From the NCBI GenBank assembly GCA_946478935.1, contig CAMLEL010000119.1, positions 1 through 7,248 on the forward strand: 7,248 nt of DNA, written 5' to 3'. The notes below the pieces were generated by a model. It was not told where the DNA came from. It saw nothing but the letters and a program-made list of their open reading frames with translations, and ran no database searches. Made by a program: the position numbers and the translations under genes. This DNA comes from an uncultured Armatimonadota bacterium. Lineage in GTDB: Bacteria > Armatimonadota > Fimbriimonadia > Fimbriimonadales > Fimbriimonadaceae. Shown piece by piece: positions 1 through 5,719 of this stretch; position 1 is the first letter of the stretch, and the number at the start of each line of letters is the position of its first letter.

Positions 1-9
1 GGAAGGGAA

Positions 10-1386
10 ATGAGAGTTCACATGCGAACTTCAAAAACATCCATGTCCATCAATTCCGAAAAAGACATCAGTCGACGTGCCGTCCTAAAGGGATCTGCGG
101 CTTTTGCAGCCGCCAGCGCCTTGGCTCCCGTCGCTACCGCCCTGGAGGGTTCCCGGCTTACGCAGTCGCAATCGCCGAACGACAAGCTCATCATTGGATT
201 GATCGCCTGTGGCGGTATGGGCGCAGCCAATATGCGCGAGCTGATGAATTTCGCTGACGTTGAGGTTGCCGCAATCTGCGACGTCGATGAGAATCGCATT
301 CCTGGAGACTTCAAGGCGGTCAAGGACAAATATGGCAAGGATCCGGCGGTATATGCGGACTATCGAAAGATTCTCGATCGGAAGGACATCGATGCGGTGA
401 TCGTAGGAAGCCCTGACCATTGGCATGCACTGCATTTCATTCACGCGTGTGAAGCTGGTAAGGACAGCTATTGCGAGAAGCCGCTCAGCCATAACCTTGT
501 CGAGGCAGTCAGCATGGCCGGGGCTCAGCAGAAGCATGGACGGATCGTTCAAGTCGGCACCTGGCAGCGGAGCACCAAGGAATTCACTGACGCCATCCGG
601 TATGTGCGCTCGGGCAAGCTTGGCAAAGTAGTCAAGTGCCATTGCTGGATCAGCGATGCATTTAAGGCCGGCAAGCAAAAACCGACGAATCCACCAAAGG
701 GCCTCGACTACGACACATGGGTCGGCCCGGCCAAATTTGAACCCTACCAGGCCAACCGATGCCACTGGAATTGGCGTTGGTTCTGGAACTACGGCGGTGG
801 CATGACGACGGACTGGGGCGTGCACATGATGGATATCGCGCTCCTCGGGATGAGCAAGGATCAAAACTTGGTCATGCCGACCCATGTGGCAGCCTACGGT
901 GGCAACTGGGCCATCCAAGATGATGATCGCACGGCCCCGGACGTAACCGATGCCATCTACCACTTCAAGGATCCACACGAGTGGACTATGCACTGGTCAG
1001 TCGGACGTGATCACCCCGGAAAGCCCGGTCACGGAACCGAATTCATTAGTGCCGATGGTCGCACCGTCCGGGTCTGGCGAGGCGGCTGGGTGATCCTGGA
1101 TCCCGATGGGAAGGAATTGCCCAAGGAAGAATCGCCCGCTGTTGGCAATCACTGGCGGAACTTCGTTGACTGCGTCAAAACACGTTCAACTCCCAGAGCC
1201 GATCTCCGCTCAGTCGCGCAAACCACTGTGGTGTGCCACTTGGCGAACATCGCTCTGGTTTCGGGAGAGCAGGTCAAGTGGAATAACTCACGTTGGGACG
1301 TGGAAGGCAAAGCGGCAAAGAGCGTTCAACCGTATCGCCGGGAGTATCGGAAGTCCTACAAGCTGCCGATGTATCGGCCCTCGTAG
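10..1386 (+). CDS. Tat-exported Gfo/Idh/MocA-family NAD(P)-dependent oxidoreductase
   Basis: This is a predicted NAD(P)-dependent sugar or polyol dehydrogenase-type protein exported through the Tat pathway. Seen in the 458-residue product: a twin-arginine signal SRRAVLKG (R22, R23) followed by an Ala-rich hydrophobic stretch to about residue 44; a Rossmann nucleotide-binding loop GLIACGGMG (63-71); the family EKP motif (156-158); and DWGVH at 268-272. By analogy with Bacillus inositol dehydrogenase (Lys97/Asp172/His176), K157, D268 and H272 would be the catalytic residues. The segment LDYDTWVGP followed by the WNWRWFWNYGGG region is typical of the exported subfamily common in Planctomycetota and Armatimonadota. 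The substrate cannot be told from sequence. Start choice is uncertain. ATG10 has GGAAGGG only 2 nt upstream, which is too close. ATG22 and ATG43 also retain the Tat motif, and the frame is open to the left edge. The gene is convergent with the sigma factor gene. Confidence 0.9.
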   Translation: MRVHMRTSKTSMSINSEKDISRRAVLKGSAAFAAASALAPVATALEGSRLTQSQSPNDKLIIGLIACGGMGAANMRELMNFADVEVAAICDVDENRIPGDFKAVKDKYGKDPAVYADYRKILDRKDIDAVIVGSPDHWHALHFIHACEAGKDSYCEKPLSHNLVEAVSMAGAQQKHGRIVQVGTWQRSTKEFTDAIRYVRSGKLGKVVKCHCWISDAFKAGKQKPTNPPKGLDYDTWVGPAKFEPYQANRCHWNWRWFWNYGGGMTTDWGVHMMDIALLGMSKDQNLVMPTHVAAYGGNWAIQDDDRTAPDVTDAIYHFKDPHEWTMHWSVGRDHPGKPGHGTEFISADGRTVRVWRGGWVILDPDGKELPKEESPAVGNHWRNFVDCVKTRSTPRADLRSVAQTTVVCHLANIALVSGEQVKWNNSRWDVEGKAAKSVQPYRREYRKSYKLPMYRPS

Positions 1387-1389
1387 GAC
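1353..1389. other. Two-tier inverted repeat across the convergent gene junction
   Basis: GTCCTAC (1353-1359) and GTAGGAC (1383-1389) form a 7-bp outer stem. Inside it, GCCGA (1365-1369) and TCGGC (1374-1378) form a 5-bp stem with a TGTA loop. The structure spans the oxidoreductase stop codon and ends 6 bp before the sigma factor stop codon. Neither strand shows a T-tract after it, so it does not look like a classical intrinsic terminator. It could slow converging polymerases or protect 3' ends. It could equally be chance, because most of it lies in coding sequence. Confidence 0.3.
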
Positions 1390-1395
1390 CCCATT

Positions 1396-2013
1396 TCACG
1401 AAGTCATCAGGCCCGTAACAAGCTTGGGTACACCCTTGTCGCCTTTTCGGCGAGTTTGTTCGAGTCGGTGACGAATCAGTTTGTGGGTTCGATGGAGGCG
1501 TGACCGAATGGTGCCGACAGGCTTATCGAGCATCTCGGCAATTTCTTTATAGGGCACGTTCTCCACGTCGGCAAGGATGACGAGCGTCCGCTGCTCCGCC
1601 GTGAGTGAATCGAGTGCGGCTTGCATCTCTTCACTTAGAGACGTGTTCATCAGAGTCTGCTCTGCGTTGGGAGCATCGTCCGCCATGTCGAAGTAAAGGT
1701 TGTCATCACCCGTCTCCCGCTGCAGGGGAGCGTCATAGCTTACAGCCTTGACGCGTCGCCGTCGATTGCGAAGCAGGTCAAGGAACAGGCGCGTGACGAT
1801 TCGGAAGATCCAGTTCTCGAAGGGCCGATCGCCTTCATAGTCACGGAATGATCGATAGGCGCGATAAAACGCCTCTTGGGTTAGGTCTTCAGCGTCCGCT
1901 TTGCTTCCTGACAGGCGATACGCCATGTTATAGACCTTCTTGTAGGTCTCGTCAAGGAGCTCGTTGAAGCGGGCTTCTTCATGCGGTTCCAGTCTAAATT
2001 TCGTTTCAGCCAT
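1396..2013 (-). CDS. ECF-type RNA polymerase sigma factor
   Basis: This is a sigma-70 family extracytoplasmic-function (group IV) factor that would redirect RNA polymerase to a stress- or signal-specific promoter set. In the 205-residue form starting at ATG 2013, region 2 spans about residues 20-87. It contains DAEDLTQEAF (40-49) and the WIFRI segment (68-72), then a run of four arginines (84-87). Region 4 spans about 134-185 and carries the helix-turn-helix core YKEIAEMLDKPVGTIRSRL (155-173). Regions 1 and 3 are absent, as expected for ECF factors. The same frame reaches an ATG at 2076. I prefer 2013 because family similarity begins near it and because the upstream ATG sits inside a possible promoter -10 element. 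Neither start has a clear Shine-Dalgarno sequence. No anti-sigma gene is adjacent: the downstream neighbour is convergent and the upstream one is a 59-codon gene without a zinc-binding or membrane anti-sigma signature. The regulon and signal are unknown. Confidence 0.9.
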   Translation of the reverse strand: MAETKFRLEPHEEARFNELLDETYKKVYNMAYRLSGSKADAEDLTQEAFYRAYRSFRDYEGDRPFENWIFRIVTRLFLDLLRNRRRRVKAVSYDAPLQRETGDDNLYFDMADDAPNAEQTLMNTSLSEEMQAALDSLTAEQRTLVILADVENVPYKEIAEMLDKPVGTIRSRLHRTHKLIRHRLEQTRRKGDKGVPKLVTGLMTS

Positions 2014-2021
2014 TTTAAGGG

Positions 2022-2035
2022 GCGCCGTACGGCGC
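2022..2035. repeat. Perfect 14-bp palindrome just upstream of the sigma factor start
   Basis: GCGCCGTACGGCGC equals its own reverse complement. It ends 8 nt before the preferred ATG of the sigma factor gene. In the mRNA it could fold as a 5-bp GC stem with a GUAC loop, exactly where a Shine-Dalgarno sequence would be expected, and none is visible. It could be an operator, a translation-limiting hairpin, or coding sequence if the longer sigma factor start is used. Confidence 0.5.
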
Positions 2036-2071
2036 TGATTGGGTAGTGCCACGAATGCCACTATCTGTTGG

Positions 2072-2097
2072 AACATTGGATACCGGGTTAAGGTTCC
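2072..2097 (-). promoter_or_regulatory. Candidate ECF-type promoter for the sigma factor gene (proximal)
   Basis: On the minus strand GGAAC (2097-2093) is followed after 18 nt by GTT (2074-2072). This matches the general ECF layout of a -35 GGAAC and a -10 containing GT, such as the Streptomyces SigR form GGAAT-N18-GTT. Initiation near 2064 would leave a roughly 50-nt leader containing the palindrome. ECF genes are often self-transcribed, so the position makes sense. The motif is short and the call is weak. Confidence 0.3.
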
Positions 2098-2189
2098 TTC
2101 CGAGGGCGATTGACCTAAGCGAGACTTTTGGAGAGGTTAGGCGACTCTCAGGGGCTTTTTCCGTAATTCGGTGGGTTCATGAAACAGTA

Positions 2190-2215
2190 AACGCATCGGG
2201 TTGGCGAAAAGTTCG
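2190..2215 (-). promoter_or_regulatory. Candidate ECF-type promoter (distal)
   Basis: On the minus strand CGAAC followed by TTTT (2215-2207) precedes CGTT (2193-2190). GAAC and CGTT are separated by 17 nt, the same spacing as GAAC to TGTT in the proximal candidate. The AAC plus T-run and the CGT element resemble ECF -35 and -10 boxes. It lies between the terminator of the 59-codon gene and the sigma factor gene, where a promoter is needed. The evidence is pattern only. Confidence 0.25.
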
Positions 2216-2269
2216 ACAATCTTCGAACTACTGGGACCGTTGAGCCCAAGGACATCCGCTCAGAAGGAC

Positions 2270-2301
2270 AAAAGCCGCCCACTGGAATTCAGCGGACGGC
2301 T
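2270..2301 (-). terminator. Intrinsic terminator after the 59-codon gene
   Basis: Read on the minus strand, AGCCGTCCGCTG (2301-2290) pairs along its full 12 bp with CAGTGGGCGGCT (2284-2273) around a 5-nt loop. Two of the pairs are G-U wobbles. The arm ends in T and runs straight into three more (TTTT in all, 2273-2270). On the + strand the same two positions become A-C mismatches, so the signal is directional. It lies 19 bp after the stop codon of the 59-codon gene. It separates that gene, and possibly the whole secretin operon, from the sigma factor gene. Confidence 0.8.
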
Positions 2302-2320
2302 CCTCAAGGCTTTTAGCCAG

Positions 2321-2500
2321 CTACTCTTTCAAGTTGCGAACCACCATTTCGGCCTGGCTCTCCCACATCTTGAAGAAGCTTTCAAAGAATCCTTCCCTCG
2401 GCTTTGCTTCCTTGCGTACCGGGGACTTCCCTTCCTTCTCGAACGCGGTAAAGAATGACCGCGCTGGCTTGCGTGTCCAAATTCGGACGGTGTTGATCAT
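2321..2500 (-). CDS. Small basic protein of unknown function (59 aa)
   Basis: I recognise no family. The gene looks real because a perfect AGGAGG sits 8 nt before ATG 2500 and an intrinsic terminator follows the stop codon closely. The frame reaches an ATG at 2551, but the ribosome binding site decides for 2500. The product is 59 residues with no cysteine, no aspartate, no signal peptide and no membrane segment. It has 13 Lys/Arg against 8 Glu (net about +5). Nine aromatic residues fall in two similar clusters: FFTAF (16-20) and FFESFFKMW (38-46). The middle (about 21-37) is Lys/Glu/Pro-rich and probably flexible, and the last 22 residues could form an amphipathic helix. It lies 148 bp downstream of the response regulator gene on the same strand with no strong terminator between, so it may share that transcript or use the weak promoter noted at 2548-2576. 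A nucleic-acid or membrane-surface binding role is only a guess. Confidence 0.72.
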   Translation of the reverse strand: MINTVRIWTRKPARSFFTAFEKEGKSPVRKEAKPREGFFESFFKMWESQAEMVVRNLKE

Positions 2501-2508
2501 GTGATCGA

Positions 2509-2514
2509 CCTCCT
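2509..2514 (-). promoter_or_regulatory. Strong ribosome binding site of the 59-aa gene
   Basis: The minus strand reads AGGAGG followed by 8 nt (TCGATCAC) and ATG. It is a full anti-16S match at good spacing, the best in the window, and it fixes the start at 2500 rather than the upstream in-frame ATG at 2551. Confidence 0.85.
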
Positions 2515-2547
2515 GTTCGTCTTGCACGCATCCCGCGCGCCGGGCGG

Positions 2548-2576
2548 ACATTGGCGATGTCTCGTGAGAGGGTCAA
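2548..2576 (-). promoter_or_regulatory. Weak sigma-70-like promoter candidate for the 59-aa gene
   Basis: The minus strand shows TTGACC (2576-2571), a 17-nt spacer and CAATGT (2553-2548). The -35 is good and the spacing ideal, but the -10 is poor. Initiation would fall near 2541 and give a leader of about 40 nt. If it is not active, the gene must be read from the upstream operon. Confidence 0.27.
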
Positions 2577-2648
2577 CGTTGAGCCACTAGGAATTATGAC
2601 GGCGGCGACTCGTGGGCATTGGGGCGAGTAGGCCTCATGCCGGCGAAG

Positions 2649-3812
2649 CTAGGCCGCTTGCCTCATGCTCGATGGAAGCAGCGCAACAGATACCTCTGCT
2701 TGTTCTGGTTTTGAAAGCACCACGGCACGCTCCATCGCATTCTCAAGTTCCCGGACGTTACCGGGCCACGAATAGCGCCGAAGGCTTGCCAATGCTTCCT
2801 CGCTCAGTTCCAGCGCGGTCCGACTGTTTTCGCTGCAATACTTGCCCAAAAAGAATTCAGCAAGCGGCTTGATATCCTCTAGCCGCTCGCGGAGTGGCGG
2901 AATGTGAAGCTCGACGACTTGGAGCCGGTACAAAAGATCCAAGCGGAAGGCTCCTTCATCCACCGCTTGCTTGAGGTCACGATTGGTTGCGGTAATTAGT
3001 CGAACATCGACTTTGGTCGGGACACTTGAGCCCAGCTTCTCAAACTCGCGCTCTTGGAGGACTCGCAGAAGCTTGACTTGGACCGACATGGGAATGTCCC
3101 CGATTTCGTCCAACATCAGGGTGCCGTGATGGGCCAATTCGAATCGTCCAACTTTCGAGCCTGTTGCGCCGGTGAATGCACCTTTTTCATAGCCAAACAG
3201 TTCGCTCTCCAACAGTGTTTCGGGCAAGGCTGCGCACGAAACTGCCACAAAGGGCTGCTGTGATCTTGTACTTTGGGCGTGAAGCGCCTTCGAGATCACT
3301 TCTTTACCGACGCCACTTTCACCCGTGATCAAGACGGTGGCCCTCGAGTCAGCCACCTGCAAGACCGTATCCAAAACTTCCTTCATTGCTGGAGATTCGG
3401 CGATGAGTCCAAGTTTGCCGGTGGGCTTTGCCGACTTTGCCGGTGCAGACTTGGACGAAACGGCCGCTCCCACCACCTTCTTGAGCTGGTCTAAATCGAA
3501 CGGTTTAGTGACGTATTCGAACGCTCCGTCACGAATCGCTTGGACAGCTTGGGGAATCGTTCCAAATGCGGTCATGATGACGACAGGCGTATCCGAGGCG
3601 GCACGCACTTCACGCAGCAGCTCGTAGCCGTTCATCCCCGGCATCGTAACGTCCGTTAAAACGCAATCCGGCCGAAAAGATCCGAATTCAGCAAGAGCTT
3701 CCTGACCATCAGATGCCACTTCCACGGCATAGCCCGACTTCTCAAATGCAACTTGGAGGATCCGCCGGATATTCGGCTCGTCGTCCACCAATAGAAGCTT
3801 CTTTTTGCTCAA
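2649..3812 (-). CDS. NtrC-family sigma-54-activating response regulator without a DNA-binding domain
   Basis: The protein has 387 residues. The receiver domain (about 4-118) has the acidic pair D10/D11, phospho-acceptor D54, T81 and K103. An Ala/Lys/Ser/Pro linker follows (119-133). The AAA+ sigma-54 interaction domain spans about 136-366, with Walker A GESGVGKE (164-171), GAFTGA (211-216), Walker B LMLDEIG (232-238) and the WPGNVREL sensor II helix (349-356). It ends about 20 residues after that helix, whereas NtrC, PilR and ZraR continue with a Fis-type helix-turn-helix (about 440-480 residues in all). Beyond the TAG stop I see no reading frame resembling such a domain, so a recent frameshift is not evident. 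Characterised relatives without this domain, such as Helicobacter FlgR, activate sigma-54 holoenzyme from solution. The start is TTG, overlapping the kinase stop as TTGA, with AAGGAAGG just upstream, so translation is probably coupled. The kinase encoded upstream is the expected phosphodonor. Confidence 0.93.
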   Translation of the reverse strand: MSKKKLLLVDDEPNIRRILQVAFEKSGYAVEVASDGQEALAEFGSFRPDCVLTDVTMPGMNGYELLREVRAASDTPVVIMTAFGTIPQAVQAIRDGAFEYVTKPFDLDQLKKVVGAAVSSKSAPAKSAKPTGKLGLIAESPAMKEVLDTVLQVADSRATVLITGESGVGKEVISKALHAQSTRSQQPFVAVSCAALPETLLESELFGYEKGAFTGATGSKVGRFELAHHGTLMLDEIGDIPMSVQVKLLRVLQEREFEKLGSSVPTKVDVRLITATNRDLKQAVDEGAFRLDLLYRLQVVELHIPPLRERLEDIKPLAEFFLGKYCSENSRTALELSEEALASLRRYSWPGNVRELENAMERAVVLSKPEQAEVSVALLPSSMRQAA

Positions 3813-5023
3813 GCAGCCTTCCTTGTTTCAAACTCGATGGTGAAGCGGGTTCCTCGTCCAGATTCGCTTTGAACGCTGATCATGGCCCCATGGGCATCGA
3901 CGATCTTCTTGATGGTGGACAAGCCCAGGCCGGTGCCCTGTGCCTTGGTCGTATAAAATGGAGAAAACAGGCGATCAACCTGTTCCGGGCTCATCCCCGT
4001 TCCTGTATCCTCGACAAAGAATCCGTTCTTCGTTACGCTCAATTCCACCCTGCCGCCTGACTCTGTCGCCTGCAACGCATTGAGCAGCAGGTTCTGCAGG
4101 ACCTGCTCCCAGCGTGCCGAGTCACCTTCAATAATCGGCAGATCGTTGGAGATCTGGATGCTCGACTGAACTCCTTTTGCCTTGAACTCGTGAGCCAGCA
4201 GATTGAGAACCCTCTGCCCTAATTGTCCGAGGTCCAAGCGGTCTACTCTGAGCTCGATTGGTTTGGCGAACGCTAGGAATTCAGAGCAAAGATCATTCAG
4301 CTTTCCCGTTTCCTCTTCAATGATTGCGGCAAATTCTTTGGCGGAGGCAGCATCCTCTTGGATCATTTGAGCTGCACTTCGGATACCGGTCAGCGGATTG
4401 CGGATTTCATGGGCGATTGCGGCCGTGAGTTGACCAATCTCAGCGAGACGATTCAGTCGGTCTGATTCCGCCCGGTGACGCTCAAGTTCTTCCACAGCCG
4501 ACTGAAGATTGGCCACGAGTCGGGCATTTTCAACGGCAAGGGCAAGGTGGCCAGCAATACTCTTCGCCAAATTCAGATCATCTCCGTTGAACTGGTGTTT
4601 CCCAAGGGCCCGCGCGACGTTCAAGACTCCAGTCACACTTCCCGAAGAGACCAACGGCACGATCATCGAACTGATGGTGGGAGCCCGTCGCCCCACCAAA
4701 GCTCGGAACTTCGGCTGAAACTCGGCATCGTTTATGAGAGCGGGAACGCCTTCAGCAACCGCGATCCCAGCGATACCATTCCCAACTTCGATGACTGCTT
4801 CTCGGGGTACTGAGGAGATTTCGCCGCAAGAGGCGGCGAGTTCCAACAACTTGGGATCAGTCTGGACCAGGAACAGGGACACCGAACTGGCATCGAACCA
4901 CTTCTCACATCGCTGCACGATCCGCACAAGAAACTCAGAGAGTGAAGCATGTTCGAGTTCCTGGGGAACCTCGAAAAGACTGGCGATAAACTGGGTTTGT
5001 TCGTCCAAGAACAGCCGGGGCAT
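3809..5023 (-). CDS. Soluble GAF-domain sensor histidine kinase (NtrB-like)
   Basis: This cytoplasmic sensor kinase is predicted to autophosphorylate on histidine and pass the phosphate to the response regulator encoded next. Residues are numbered from the upstream TTG (5029); subtract 2 for the ATG 5023 form. A GAF domain spans about 30-170. A coiled-coil-like linker (about 172-195) leads into HisKA with AIAHEIRNPLTG, phospho-acceptor H207. The HATPase domain has an N-box around N313/N317, G1 DTGTGM (341-346), F-box FSPFYTTK (355-362) and G2 GTGLGL (365-370). There is no membrane segment, unlike PilS. The GAF ligand cannot be predicted. Neither TTG 5029 nor ATG 5023 has a Shine-Dalgarno sequence. 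The start lies 16 bp after the preceding stop codon (10 bp for TTG), so translation may depend on reinitiation. I chose ATG as the likelier codon. Confidence 0.93.
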   Translation of the reverse strand: MPRLFLDEQTQFIASLFEVPQELEHASLSEFLVRIVQRCEKWFDASSVSLFLVQTDPKLLELAASCGEISSVPREAVIEVGNGIAGIAVAEGVPALINDAEFQPKFRALVGRRAPTISSMIVPLVSSGSVTGVLNVARALGKHQFNGDDLNLAKSIAGHLALAVENARLVANLQSAVEELERHRAESDRLNRLAEIGQLTAAIAHEIRNPLTGIRSAAQMIQEDAASAKEFAAIIEEETGKLNDLCSEFLAFAKPIELRVDRLDLGQLGQRVLNLLAHEFKAKGVQSSIQISNDLPIIEGDSARWEQVLQNLLLNALQATESGGRVELSVTKNGFFVEDTGTGMSPEQVDRLFSPFYTTKAQGTGLGLSTIKKIVDAHGAMISVQSESGRGTRFTIEFETRKAA

Positions 5024-5039
5024 GCCCAATTATCGGCAG

Positions 5040-5714
5040 CTAAACGGGCTTTACTTCCTGTCCCACGCCTGCTGTTGTGGTAGCAGCCCCAATTTTCACT
5101 CGAACGGCGTTGGGCGCGATGGAAAGAATCTTAATTCCGGGTGCAACTTCCTCTCCAGCCCGGAAACTCCTGGTTCGGTCGTTTAGCTGCACGAGGACCA
5201 GTGCCGCTGAACCGTCCTGAGGAGCGATGATTCCCTTGATTCGGATGGATGGTATGGCAACGGCTGCACCTCCACCGCTTGTATCGTTTGGATCCACCGG
5301 ATAGGGTTCGACGCTACCGCCAATGCCTCGTGGCTGGGTGACATCTTGGGCACCCTGTACTGTGGAAGTCCCAACCGGCGTCGAAGGTCGGTTGGAATTT
5401 GAATCTCCAGTTCTAGGCACTGGCACGGGCAATCGGAATGGGTTTCCTACCGGCATTCCATCGTTCGTTCCCGCAAAAAGCTCATGAAGGTTGGTCGACT
5501 GCCCAACGACAGGTTGGGCCGATGCAACCTGGCCAGTCGCGATCTGAGCAGTCGAGGGCATATGGTTCGTCGGCGCTGCGCCAGTCTGTCCGGGCGGAGT
5601 CGCCGCGGGCTTGTTGAGACTTCCCATCAGGCGAAAGACTCCAAAGCCCAGAAACAAAACGATGGCCACGACAAGCGCAATGATCTTGGGTTGGTCACCA
5701 GGATTGATCTTCAT
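5040..5714 (-). CDS. GspC/PilP-like inner-membrane secretin partner
   Basis: A 224-residue bitopic protein. It has a short charged N-terminus and one membrane segment (about 11-31). A long low-complexity periplasmic linker rich in Pro, Gly, Ala, Ser and Thr follows (about 34-150). It ends in a compact beta-rich domain (about 154-224) containing IKGIIAP, FRAGEEVAPG, IKILSI and VRVKIG. That pattern of short strands around an 'xxGxxV' turn resembles the homology region of GspC and the C-terminal domain of PilP, which bind the N-terminal domains of the secretin. I infer that it links the inner-membrane platform to the secretin encoded just upstream. ATG 5714 starts 5 bp after the secretin stop codon with only a poor G-rich site upstream, so coupling is likely. 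The protein family call rests on architecture and context, not on a diagnostic motif. Confidence 0.75.
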   Translation of the reverse strand: MKINPGDQPKIIALVVAIVLFLGFGVFRLMGSLNKPAATPPGQTGAAPTNHMPSTAQIATGQVASAQPVVGQSTNLHELFAGTNDGMPVGNPFRLPVPVPRTGDSNSNRPSTPVGTSTVQGAQDVTQPRGIGGSVEPYPVDPNDTSGGGAAVAIPSIRIKGIIAPQDGSAALVLVQLNDRTRSFRAGEEVAPGIKILSIAPNAVRVKIGAATTTAGVGQEVKPV

Positions 5715-5719
5715 GGTGG

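Noticed and set aside
85..993. Long open frame on the minus strand opposite the oxidoreductase gene (302 codons)
   Set aside because: It lies wholly antisense to a clear Gfo/Idh/MocA gene. The product shows no family motifs and no ribosome binding site, as expected for a shadow of codon bias.
2131..2160. GAGAG/CTCTC inverted repeat followed by a T-run on the + strand
   Set aside because: The stem is only 5 bp with a 9-nt loop, the T-run is offset by six bases, and no + strand gene ends nearby, so a terminator call is not supported.
2046..2243. 65-codon + strand frame in the gene-free stretch upstream of the sigma factor
   Set aside because: It has no ribosome binding site, no recognisable features, and runs across likely promoter sequence on the other strand.
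2532..2545. GC-rich hairpin (CCCG/CGGG) in the leader of the 59-aa gene
   Set aside because: A 4-bp stem in GC-rich sequence is expected by chance and does not mask the AGGAGG site.
2501..2648. Search by eye for a sigma-54 promoter (GG-N10-GC with TGGC and TTGC context) near the regulator and small gene
   Set aside because: No convincing match was found here or upstream of the sigma factor gene. Any sigma-54 target of the regulator is probably outside the window.
2632..2668. 9-bp direct repeat GCCTCATGC (2632-2640 and 2660-2668) at the end of the regulator gene
   Set aside because: I considered it as a target-site duplication or deletion scar explaining the missing DNA-binding domain. It is too short, one copy is coding, and nothing resembling a mobile element lies between.
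4734..5186. 150-codon + strand frame across the kinase / PilP-like junction
   Set aside because: It is antisense to two well-supported genes and its composition is not protein-like.
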